Shown here one piece after another: positions 27,060 through 35,125 of a stretch of DNA of 64,000 nucleotides (positions are counted from its first letter, which is position 1; each line of letters begins with the position of its first letter). The DNA is from Lachancea dasiensis (lineage: Eukaryota > Ascomycota > Saccharomycetes > Saccharomycetales > Saccharomycetaceae). The DNA lies in NCBI GenBank assembly GCA_900074725.1, contig LT598460.1:191502-255501 (forward strand). The letters are read 5' to 3'. The notes below the pieces were generated by a model. The model ran no database searches and was not told where the DNA came from. It worked only from the letters and a program-made list of their open reading frames with translations. Both the position numbers and the translations under genes were made by a program.

Positions 27060-27539
27060 ATGTCGCACAACATCAAGTTCCTGGCGCCAGAACCTATAAG
27101 TCTAGAGAACAACGAGGGGTCTTCAGAAGATCTTTCGGTCCCGTCGCTGCATTTCAGAGATGTCATTGTGGGCAACTGCACGATCGTTAATGGTCAAAAC
27201 AACAAGTTCACAGTGTGGCAGGTCGAGCTGACGCTGGCCCCTATGCAAATGAGTGGTCGCAGCTGTCCCAAAATCAAAGTATACAAGCGATACACGGATT
27301 TTGTAAATTTTCGCGATGAGCTGGTGCGATCTCTACCGGCCGATCTGAGGCCCAACGTGCCGAGCCTGCCGCCCAAGGTGTCTTGGTATGATTCATGGCG
27401 CTATGGGGACGCCAACTTCAACAACGGATGGCTTGCACATCGACGGTCGGGATTAGAGCTTTTTCTCAACCAGCTGCTGCTCAATGATAAGATAATGGCA
27501 GAGGCGCTGGAATGCGTGAAGCGATTTCTGGAGGCGTGA
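27060..27539 (+). CDS. YPT35: Endosomal PX-domain protein Ypt35 (Vps13 adaptor)
   Basis: The ATG at 27060 gives 159 aa, shorter than S. cerevisiae Ypt35 (214). A PX domain fills most of the protein, with the phosphoinositide-binding basic segment KVYKRYTDFVNFRDEL and the proline-rich LPPK loop. The N-terminus IKFLAPEPISL carries a Pro-x-Pro (residues 10-12) like the motif by which Ypt35 recruits the lipid-transfer protein Vps13 to endosomes and vacuoles. The variable linker between this motif and the PX domain is shorter than in S. cerevisiae. A TTG-led extension of eight codons was ignored. Confidence 0.9.
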   Translation: MSHNIKFLAPEPISLENNEGSSEDLSVPSLHFRDVIVGNCTIVNGQNNKFTVWQVELTLAPMQMSGRSCPKIKVYKRYTDFVNFRDELVRSLPADLRPNVPSLPPKVSWYDSWRYGDANFNNGWLAHRRSGLELFLNQLLLNDKIMAEALECVKRFLEA

Positions 27540-28000
27540 GGTGAGGCATGTGACTAACGGCATGCGGACGGGGCACTGGCGCAAGACGGAGACCCGTTCA
27601 GTGCATCACTATGAGGTTGACCGGTAAATGTTTCACACCGTGCAGCTCGGCATGAAGGCATTCGCCCAATATAGCATAATGTACATATACAAGCATAACT
27701 AATAGCAAGTAGGACGCTAGACAGCTTTTTGCTGGCCACGCTCGCAGAATCAGAACAAACTCATCGTGTTTCCAGTTTATTTCCCATTCGTTTCCAGATA
27801 CGTGTTTCCAACGTGGCGCCCACTGTGGAGACGGAAACTGTTTTTCTACAGCGGCAAGGAAGGAAAAAAACTCACGCCAAGCATTAAAAAGAACGAACAT
27901 ATTCCGTGATAGGCCGGCGGTCTGTATTGATCTACACGGTGAGACAAGCAAAAGACGCCCGTTTTGTCGTGTTACGGTGTCGTTGCTGTGTACTTATTGA

Positions 28001-28116
28001 GGCGAGTCTGGTTCATTAGTAGGAAGCTTACTAAACTTTAATGAGCCGAATCTGTTATTAGTGGAAAGCTTACTAAATTTGGCGAATCTGTTATTAGTAG
28101 AAAGCTTACTAAATTT
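28001..28116. repeat. Triplicated 36-42 bp element with Yap1-type sites
   Basis: There are three near-identical units (28001-28039, 28045-28080, 28081-28116). Each ends in AAGCTTACTAAA, so TTACTAA, a preferred Yap1 site, occurs at 28028-28034, 28070-28076 and 28106-28112. In two units a TTAGTA precedes it in inverted orientation with a 7-bp spacer; the third has a close variant. Copy number three and the internal palindrome are direct observations; Yap1 binding is inferred. Confidence 0.8.
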
Positions 28117-28681
28117 GTTTTGTAAGTCGGACATAGACATTGTAAGCTTGGATCTAGGGAATTCTATTTATCTCTCCGTGATTGTTTTAGGCGTTAGAAT
28201 TGGTTCAGCTACCTGAACAAAGACGGTGGTTTGTATGGCCTCTGTTATGGACTATCATTCTGTACCACTGTGTCACATATATACTGACGCTGATTATGCG
28301 ATGAGGCGCACATTACCATCAGTTCCCTAGTAATTCACGTTCTTCCCAACCTGATCAATAACCTTGCCTTGCCCATCCTTTTCTTACCGACGTCGGCATT
28401 GTCATTCTGTATTATTCTGGCACCGCTTCTACTGCGCCCGATTGATGCCATACCCAGTAGTTACCCAGGGTCCTCCTGAGAGGTTGATGTGATTTCTTGG
28501 ATAGTGATAACATTGAGCATTCACAACTGTCTACATTCCCCGAAAGTTATCATCGCCCGCCTAATCATAATACCCAACGCGATCACATCGAAAAATGACG
28601 CGTAGCTTCAGTAACTATAACGTCACGTAATAGATGTAGGAGCTATAGAGTGTTAGTGATCTAGTACTTGGCAAAGCATCC

Positions 28682-28750
28682 AGTTGCAACAGAGTTGACC
28701 ACCGACCCAGTGTCAGTATAGTACAAAGTGATACAGACGGCGTCAGTAAA
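28682..28750 (+). repeat. Possible decayed solo-LTR fragment (Ty3/gypsy-like), low confidence
   Basis: This stretch shares the GTGTCA..ATAGTAC.AAGTGATA and TCAGTAAAA blocks with 1424-1480. Similarity fades on both sides. If it is an LTR it is old and incomplete. Confidence 0.25.
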
Positions 28751-29548
28751 ACGAAACTGCACAAGGTGAAAGATCCAGAGGAGCAACACACAATGCCCTG
28801 GCGAGACATTTCGATTATTGAAAGCCCAAAAACCAAGTCATCGCGCCTTAACTTCAGTGCTCTCGCCTGAATTTTGTGTGTCGAGACCCTCACGCCTCTG
28901 TGTGCTGCCGAGTTGCCCTGGGCCGGGTAATGGCACGGCCCACAACCTTGGCACCGTTCCAGAGCTGTGCACCAACCAAGACCCGGAGAGTACCCGAAGT
29001 ACCGCAACATTGGGTCCCAATTCCCACCTAACTACTACGTTCGACGCCCACCCGCTTCGCTTCCACCAGCTCCACACGCCTGTTGTCCCCGCTCTACCTA
29101 CACACTGGGCCAGGCCCCGTCACTACTCACCTCTTGCTGTAATCAACTATAACCACCACTAGTTCACCGACCACCACCACAAACCATTCCAGCGATTCAC
29201 TAAAGTACTTTGTGCTCTGCTGGAGTTTGCCTACTATCTAACTCATCATCCAACCTGTCTCTCTAACGTCTCTCTCTCTCCTATCATCTATACCTACCTC
29301 ATCCATCTCTTTCCTCTCTCTCTCTCTACTCATCTGGACTCACCACGCCAATGGCATTCAGCCGGGCTCTCGGGAAAACATCCTTCTGGAAACCAACTGG
29401 AAACATCCTGGAAACATTGGTAATCACACACGAATATCACCCCAGACGAGATCTGATTGGTAATTCACTACGATCCAGGCCTTTGGAAGCATTTGTAAGT
29501 GTTCGAGACATGGCCATGTTACATATGGTGTAATTTTCAGGACTGTGG

Positions 29549-29556
29549 TATATAAG
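29549..29556 (+). promoter_or_regulatory. TATA box of thioredoxin reductase
   Basis: TATATAAG lies 68 bp before the first ATG (29617) and 128 bp before the second (29677). Yeast transcripts usually start some 40-120 bp past a TATA box, so start sites could fall on either side of the first ATG. Confidence 0.65.
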
Positions 29557-29616
29557 GAATAGGAATTTGACCAATATCTACCATCCGCATTACAGTTGGC
29601 TTAGCTTGTCGTTTGT

Positions 29617-30636
29617 ATGTTCAAGAGCCCAAAAAGCTTACGATCACCGCTCACACATCTCATCCACAACGTCAGAATGGTACACAACAGAGTAACTATC
29701 ATTGGGTCCGGCCCAGCGGCTCACACCGCAGCCATTTACTTGGCCAGAGCAGAGATCAAACCTACTCTATATGAAGGTATGTTTGCCAACGGTATCGCCG
29801 CAGGTGGACAGCTAACCACAACCACGGAGATCGAAAACTTCCCAGGGTTCCCCGAGGGCCTGACGGGCTCGGAACTCATGGAAAAAATGAAGCAGCAGTC
29901 GGAGAGATTCGGCACGGAGGTGATCACGGAAACCGTGGCCAAGGTGGATCTTTCGTCGAGGCCCTTCAAGTTCTGGACCGAGTTCAACGAGGACGCGGAG
30001 CCCAACACCACGGACGCTTTGATTTTGGCCACCGGTGCGTCGGCCAAGAGAATGAACTTGTCTGGCGAAGACACCTACTGGCAGCAAGGGATCTCGGCGT
30101 GCGCCGTTTGCGACGGTGCCGTGCCCATCTTCAGAAACAAGCCTTTGGCCGTGATCGGCGGGGGAGACTCTGCGTGTGAAGAAGCGTGCTTTTTGACCAA
30201 GTACGGCTCCAAGGTCTACATGCTGGTGAGAAAGGACCACCTGCGTGCCTCCACGATCATGCAGAGACGTGCCGAGAAGAACGACAAGATCGAAATCCTC
30301 TACAACACCGAGGCTACCGAGGCCAAGGGTGACGGCAAGTTTTTGAGCTCTCTAGCGCTATACAACAACAAGACCAAGCAGAAATCCGAACTTCCCGTCA
30401 ACGGGTTGTTCTACGCCATTGGCCACACCCCTGCCACCGGCATCTTGAGCGGCCAAGTCGACCTATACGACACCGGCTACGTCAAGACCGTTCCAGGTAG
30501 TGCCATGACCTCCGTGCCAGGTGTCTTCGCCGCCGGTGACGTTCAGGACTCCAGATACAGACAAGCCATCACTTCTGCCGGCTCGGGCTGCATGGCTGCT
30601 CTGGACGCTGAGAAGTTCTTGGCCGAGCAAGAATAG
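29617..30636 (+). CDS. TRR1: Thioredoxin reductase (NADPH), probably mitochondrial and cytosolic forms
   Basis: This is a low-molecular-weight thioredoxin reductase. FAD-binding GSGPAA is at residues 30-35, the redox-active CAVC at Cys162-Cys165, and the NADPH-binding GGGDSA at 181-186. The final FAD motif [13 protein letters not shown] is complete. It passes NADPH electrons to thioredoxin, serving peroxide defence, ribonucleotide reduction and sulfate assimilation. The first 20 residues ([20 protein letters not shown]) are basic, without acidic residues, and look like a mitochondrial presequence. Met21 begins [10 protein letters not shown], matching the cytosolic Trr1 start. S. cerevisiae has separate TRR1 (cytosol) and TRR2 (mitochondria). 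It converges on CDC12. Confidence 0.97.
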   Translation: MFKSPKSLRSPLTHLIHNVRMVHNRVTIIGSGPAAHTAAIYLARAEIKPTLYEGMFANGIAAGGQLTTTTEIENFPGFPEGLTGSELMEKMKQQSERFGTEVITETVAKVDLSSRPFKFWTEFNEDAEPNTTDALILATGASAKRMNLSGEDTYWQQGISACAVCDGAVPIFRNKPLAVIGGGDSACEEACFLTKYGSKVYMLVRKDHLRASTIMQRRAEKNDKIEILYNTEATEAKGDGKFLSSLALYNNKTKQKSELPVNGLFYAIGHTPATGILSGQVDLYDTGYVKTVPGSAMTSVPGVFAAGDVQDSRYRQAITSAGSGCMAALDAEKFLAEQE

Positions 30637-30838
30637 ATGCTGCTCCCTGGGGACGTCCATGATGTACATATATTGTTAGATGTAACAAAAGAGATAGAAT
30701 TTTGGAAGAAAACGTAACTCCGCGTAACTCACTAACTGGCTCTGCTTGACGGTAAAGCATGCGCTACTTTCATTTGCTGACTAGTTAAACTAAGTATGTG
30801 TGACATCCTGCACGTATCATCGTGCACTACAGCGAACG

Positions 30839-31996
30839 CTAGTGCTTCCTCAATTGTAACGACCTAACTTGCTCTTCCAACTTTTTAACCTTTGCCTGGA
30901 CTTCCTCTAGATCACCGTTCAACCTGATTCTCTCGTTGACAATGTTCTGTTCCCACTGTCTGAACCTTTGCTCCTCCGCTTTCACTTGATCTGTGAAGTA
31001 CTTCTTCAGAGCATTCTCCTCTTCTTTGAATTGAGGATTATGCGAAAGCTTCCTAGCAGGTGCACGGGCGGGCACCGATTGGTCGTCGCTTGCGCCGGAC
31101 CCTTCCAGGCGAAGTTTTCTGTAGGCTTCAAAATGCAATTCTTCTGTGGACAGAACTAGATCGAGCAGATTCGTTCTCAGTAGCAAACTTCTTAGCTTAC
31201 GGAAATCGCAATGGCTGTCGTTTTCCACCTCCACTAAACCCCATGGGTATTTCCTTGCTGGTACCACGGAGCCCTGCCCGTTGTCGAACTTGGCCTCTGA
31301 GCCTACGACGGCAAACGGCATGGACTCGATCAGTTGTCTGGCGTGCTCCATAACTGCAGGATCAGGAACTTCGGATTCGTCCAGAGGAGGGGTGAAGATG
31401 CGGATCTCTTGGGCCTCAACCACCTGCCTGATCCGAAGCTTGAACTCTTGTAGTTCCTTGGCAGTCAGGGTGTCAGACTTGGCGATCACGGGGATCAAAT
31501 TGGCCCTCGTCGAGATGCGTTTCATGGTCTCGATGTCCAGTGGCTTAAGCCCGTGGCCCGTGGGACGGATGAAGTACAGTACGGCGTGGACCCTCAGGTC
31601 AAACCTCACGTCGCGATGGGGCTGTTGTTCCTGGCGCATGTACGAGTCGTGTTGCTCGTCGATAAAGTCGACAATAGTTTGCCAGGATTTGTTGTTGTTG
31701 ACGTTGTCGCCGAACCCTGGAGTGTCGATGACGTTGACTCTGAGCGAAAAGTTCTTTTCCTCCAAGACTGCACGCAACACGTCGATCTCCACAGTTCTCT
31801 TGATCGGCTGGTGGCGGCGTTGCTGCGGGTCCGCATGCTTCAGCGTTGTTTGGAACAAGGTGTTGACGAAGGTGGTCTTTCCAAGGCCAGATTCACCACA
31901 CACCATCATGGTGAAAATCCCACCATTCTCAGAAACGATTTTGTACCGTTGGTTTGGCAAATTCGAAACGCCTACTACCACCTTTTCTGAAGTCAT
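30839..31996 (-). CDS. CDC12: Septin Cdc12
   Basis: The septin is 385 aa (S. cerevisiae 407). The GTPase domain shows GESGLGKTTF (P-loop, about 34-43), DTPGFGD (switch II) and AKSD (G4). A septin-unique element follows (YPWGLVEVENDSHCDF) and the C-terminus is a coiled coil (about 345-385, with LEEVQAKVKKLEEQVRSLQ). It assembles with the other mitotic septins into filaments at the bud neck for cytokinesis. A Reb1-like CCGGGTAA (32157-32164) lies about 160 bp upstream of its start. The order TRR then CDC12 matches S. cerevisiae around TRR2. Confidence 0.97.
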   Translation of the reverse strand: MTSEKVVVGVSNLPNQRYKIVSENGGIFTMMVCGESGLGKTTFVNTLFQTTLKHADPQQRRHQPIKRTVEIDVLRAVLEEKNFSLRVNVIDTPGFGDNVNNNKSWQTIVDFIDEQHDSYMRQEQQPHRDVRFDLRVHAVLYFIRPTGHGLKPLDIETMKRISTRANLIPVIAKSDTLTAKELQEFKLRIRQVVEAQEIRIFTPPLDESEVPDPAVMEHARQLIESMPFAVVGSEAKFDNGQGSVVPARKYPWGLVEVENDSHCDFRKLRSLLLRTNLLDLVLSTEELHFEAYRKLRLEGSGASDDQSVPARAPARKLSHNPQFKEEENALKKYFTDQVKAEEQRFRQWEQNIVNERIRLNGDLEEVQAKVKKLEEQVRSLQLRKH

Positions 31997-32772
31997 ATTG
32001 CACCTGAGTTACTCAATTGACTTTTACCAGCAGTTTATACTATTCGAATGATCTCAAATCGATGGAATGGCCTAACTGTCCTGCTGGATCAGCTATGTAT
32101 GTTTTAAATGTTGATACGAAGTCATGGAAATTATATTAATTCTTCGAGCGTGTATTCCGGGTAACGTAAATTATATATATATAGGAATAGATCACAATGA
32201 CAAGAAGTAAGTTGGTTAACGATCCTTTTGGGGAGGCAATTGGAGCATCTACAGCCTGCTTCGCATGGTTGTTAGCAACCGAATATCGATATTATGCTTT
32301 CAGAGAGTGCGTAAATCTATCTGGCCTTCTTTCCAGGCTTTTCCCGGCGATATTCACTGCGGTGGTTTAACCGCTCACTAAGACGAAACACGTAAAGAGC
32401 TTTAGTTAGCCCTTACTTCATCTCGCTGGGATATCAGAACTATAGGAATGATATCAAGCTGACAAGCGTGTTGAGTTTTGGGTGATTTGCCGTTATCTGG
32501 TTATTTTCGTGATCACAGTGGTTATAGGGATGCAAAATACTTATTGGGCTCTCAACCACATAACTATCCCCAGAAAGAAAAGGCAAAAGAGGAGCTTGAG
32601 TCAATTTGTCTGACCACAGACCTCCTTGGCGAAGCTTATTTGCAACAAAGCACGCGGAAAGCTTTCAGGTGATTCTAGGACCTAAGCTACCTTCTCAAGC
32701 GTTTCTGCCACACTAAGGGGTATCGCACAGCAGTTCTGAAATTTGGAGCACGAAGGCTACCGAACTTGAGCC
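31997..32772. other. Intergenic region: divergent CDC12 and CPS1-type promoters
   Basis: It contains a Reb1-like site (32157-32164) followed by an alternating TA run (32171-32183) on the CDC12 side. No gene is supported; the 64-codon frame at 32478-32672 has no recognisable content. Confidence 0.55.
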
Positions 32773-34506
32773 ATGAGAAGAATGTCGGATTACCAGGCCA
32801 CGGGCGAAAACAGAACGATTTTCCAGCGGAAAAACAAAGCCATCTCGTTAGCTTTGAAAATCGCCGTTCTAGTGATTCTCACTTTGGTGTCACTGACCGT
32901 TTACAAGCTCGGCTTCGACTCCGAAAATGAGGTCATCTGTACCGAGTGTGACTCCTACGGGGCTTTGGAACCCGCGTTCACTTCTTCGCTAGATAAAATT
33001 CTATACAACCGCGAGTACAAACAGTCCATTATCGACAAACTGGCGGGTGCTATTCAGATTCCAACCGAAATATTCGACGACTCGCCTGAGCCATCGCCTG
33101 ACGTGCAACTGTGGCAAAACTTCCAAAAGTTGCACGATTATCTGGAACAGCAATTCCCTGAGTTGTATGCCGAGGTCGATGTGGAAAAGGTGGGAGGGTA
33201 TGGACTTCTGTACACCTGGAAGGGCCTTAACAGCACTCTAAAACCGCTAGTTTTGATGGCTCACCAAGACGTGGTTCCCGTAGAGCCTAGCACAGTTGAT
33301 TTGTGGACACACCCACCATTCAGTGGCTTTTACAACGAGACCGAAGATCTCATATATGGACGCGGGGCTTGCGACACCAAACCACTGGTTATCTCCCACC
33401 TGGAAGCTGTCGAGTTGCTGATCAAGGACGGGTTCAAACCGCAAAGAACTGTCCTCATTTCACTAGGTTGTGACGAAGAGGCTGCAGGAGCCTGTGCAGC
33501 GAAGCTCGCCGAACACATTGAGAAGAAATATGGCCGTGACAGCGTGTATGCTATTTTAGATGAGGGTGGGGGCGTTTTAGAAGAGAACGGCTCTTATTTC
33601 GCGCTTCCGATGACGGCCGAAAAAGGTTACTTGGATGCCGAAATCACTTTATTTACTCCAGGCGGGCATTCCTCAGTGCCACCGGACCACACATCCATCG
33701 GGATTCTCAGCGAGTTCATGGTGGATCTGGAAAAGGATATTTATGAAACACATGTCGGCGAACATAATCCAGCATTGGACATGTTGAAATGTCTCACGAA
33801 ATTTGGAGCTATCAAGAATAAGGATCTTGAACGCCATCTTTTGAACTCTGCCTCCAAGAAAAAGCTGGCTGAAGCTTTAGACGCCGAACCCGTCTACAAA
33901 TATCTGTTCAAAACGTCTCAGGCTCTTGATATCATCTCCGGAGGTATAAAGGCGAACGCCCTCCCAGAGTCTGTCTCTGTCCTGCTGAACAACCGAATTG
34001 ATATTCAGTCCTCTGTGAATGAAACGGCGGAACGGATTTTGGGGCATATCAGGGCCACAGCGGACAAATTTGATCTAGGCATTGAAATTATGATTGGGCG
34101 TGACGCCAAAGAAGGGGAAGTACAGGTGATCAAACCTACGACCCCCAATGGCCACTTCATATTCAAGTTGATGGATCCATTGGAGCCGGCACCCGTTTCC
34201 CCCACTTTAGGAAGTGAGATTTGGAAAATTTTAGCCGGGACAACAGTTAGTACATATAAAACCAAGGCTTTTGGCGGTAAACATTCCGATGTCTACCTGA
34301 CTCCAGGAATGGGTGGGGGAAACACTGACACCAAATCGTACTGGAATCTGACTAAAAACATCTACAGGTATGGTGGAGCATTAGCACTCCCTGGCTCTAA
34401 TGAACACACAGTCGACGAGAAGAACTCAGGAGCTTCGCTCGTTTCGGGCGTTGCTTTTATGTATCAATTTATCCCCAACGTGGACATCTACAGCACCGAA
34501 GCTTAA
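32773..34506 (+). CDS. CPS1: Vacuolar Gly-Xaa carboxypeptidase, M20 family (Cps1-like)
   Basis: The protein is 577 aa (S. cerevisiae Cps1 is 576). It has a short cytosolic tail, one signal-anchor membrane span (about residues 26-46) and a lumenal M20 zinc peptidase. Metal and catalytic residues can be placed: His164 and Asp166 in MAHQDVVPV, Asp201 in GRGACDTK, the Glu-Glu pair at 235-236 in CDEEAAG, a later acidic ligand in LDEGGG, and a C-terminal His in GSNEH. Family role: releases C-terminal residues from peptides in the vacuole for nitrogen supply. Cytosolic lysines before the span (Lys20, Lys22) could be ubiquitinated for multivesicular-body sorting as in Cps1. It could instead correspond to the related YOL153C; neighbours do not decide this. 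Confidence 0.88.
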   Translation: MRRMSDYQATGENRTIFQRKNKAISLALKIAVLVILTLVSLTVYKLGFDSENEVICTECDSYGALEPAFTSSLDKILYNREYKQSIIDKLAGAIQIPTEIFDDSPEPSPDVQLWQNFQKLHDYLEQQFPELYAEVDVEKVGGYGLLYTWKGLNSTLKPLVLMAHQDVVPVEPSTVDLWTHPPFSGFYNETEDLIYGRGACDTKPLVISHLEAVELLIKDGFKPQRTVLISLGCDEEAAGACAAKLAEHIEKKYGRDSVYAILDEGGGVLEENGSYFALPMTAEKGYLDAEITLFTPGGHSSVPPDHTSIGILSEFMVDLEKDIYETHVGEHNPALDMLKCLTKFGAIKNKDLERHLLNSASKKKLAEALDAEPVYKYLFKTSQALDIISGGIKANALPESVSVLLNNRIDIQSSVNETAERILGHIRATADKFDLGIEIMIGRDAKEGEVQVIKPTTPNGHFIFKLMDPLEPAPVSPTLGSEIWKILAGTTVSTYKTKAFGGKHSDVYLTPGMGGGNTDTKSYWNLTKNIYRYGGALALPGSNEHTVDEKNSGASLVSGVAFMYQFIPNVDIYSTEA

Positions 34507-35125
34507 GCGGAAGTGCAGCCCATCGAAGGAACAACCCAAGATCTAATATCAGGTCAATCACATAACATTTACATACTTCGAACCGTGGTTTGAGACTGAT
34601 ACGTTCTAATAACAGGAAACGTCTGTTTCCTATACTACCGGAACAGATGAAAGAAACTTTGTCGTGTCACAAACGACAAAGTCCTTTCCTATAGCGCTAC
34701 AACACATTATAAAAAAATTTTCGCCCACCTACTATCAAACTACGAACTGTGGGTTTCAGTCGTTGTTAGCGAAAAGGGCGTTAGGAATAATCCAATTCTT
34801 GGCTACTTGAGCTTATTCTTCATGCGTGGCGGAATGTTCCTGACACCTTGTTTTCAAGAAAACATGGCACTCTAAGAGAAATACTCCCAAAGAGCTCCTG
34901 GCAACAGGGAAACATATTTGAACATGTCGAAATGTGTTAAGAGCCGATGATTTTTTAGGAAAAGTAGTTAGCAGAGTAGGAAAATCAAAACTTAGTTCTC
35001 TTTTTTATAGCTGAAATTATGAGAAAGACCGGGTAAAGGTAGTATTACGAGGGCGGAGAAGAGCTCGATGTGAAGTTAAGTGAAAAATCGAGTTTTGTAT
35101 ACAACTCTATAATGCAACCTACATA
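34507..35125. other. Region between convergent CPS1 and LSG1, with hairpins and a Reb1-like site
   Basis: Two perfect inverted repeats lie close together: GGAAAC/GTTTCC with a 4-base loop (34615-34630) and ACTTTGTCGT/ACGACAAAGT with a 7-base loop (34656-34682). A Reb1-like CCGGGTAA is at 35029-35036, about 90 bp before the LSG1 stop codon. No coding frame is supported. Confidence 0.6.

Larger units (their letters stand above)
27540..29616. promoter_or_regulatory. Long (2.1 kb) upstream region of thioredoxin reductase
   Basis: YPT35 reads toward this gap and TRR1 away from it, so it is probably mostly TRR1 regulatory DNA. It holds three tandem Yap1-type elements (28001-28116), a possible LTR fragment (28682-28750), a Reb1-like CCGGGTAA (28924-28931), a C-rich block (about 28860-29160), a pyrimidine (CT) tract (about 29251-29332) and a TATA box (29549-29556). 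A 60-codon frame (29351-29533) begins MAFSRALGKTSFWKPTGN but ends before the TATA box and is not supported as a gene. Confidence 0.6.

Noticed and set aside
28615-29010. 131-codon minus-strand frame in the TRR1 upstream region
   Set aside because: It is cysteine-rich with no domain, overlaps several other short frames in a C-rich block, and no family is recognised.
29351-29620. Possible upstream exon spliced into thioredoxin reductase (GTAAGT at about 29490, TTTTCAG before 29541)
   Set aside because: There is no branch-point sequence, the interval is too short for a yeast intron, and the sequence after the acceptor contains stops before the TRR1 ATG.
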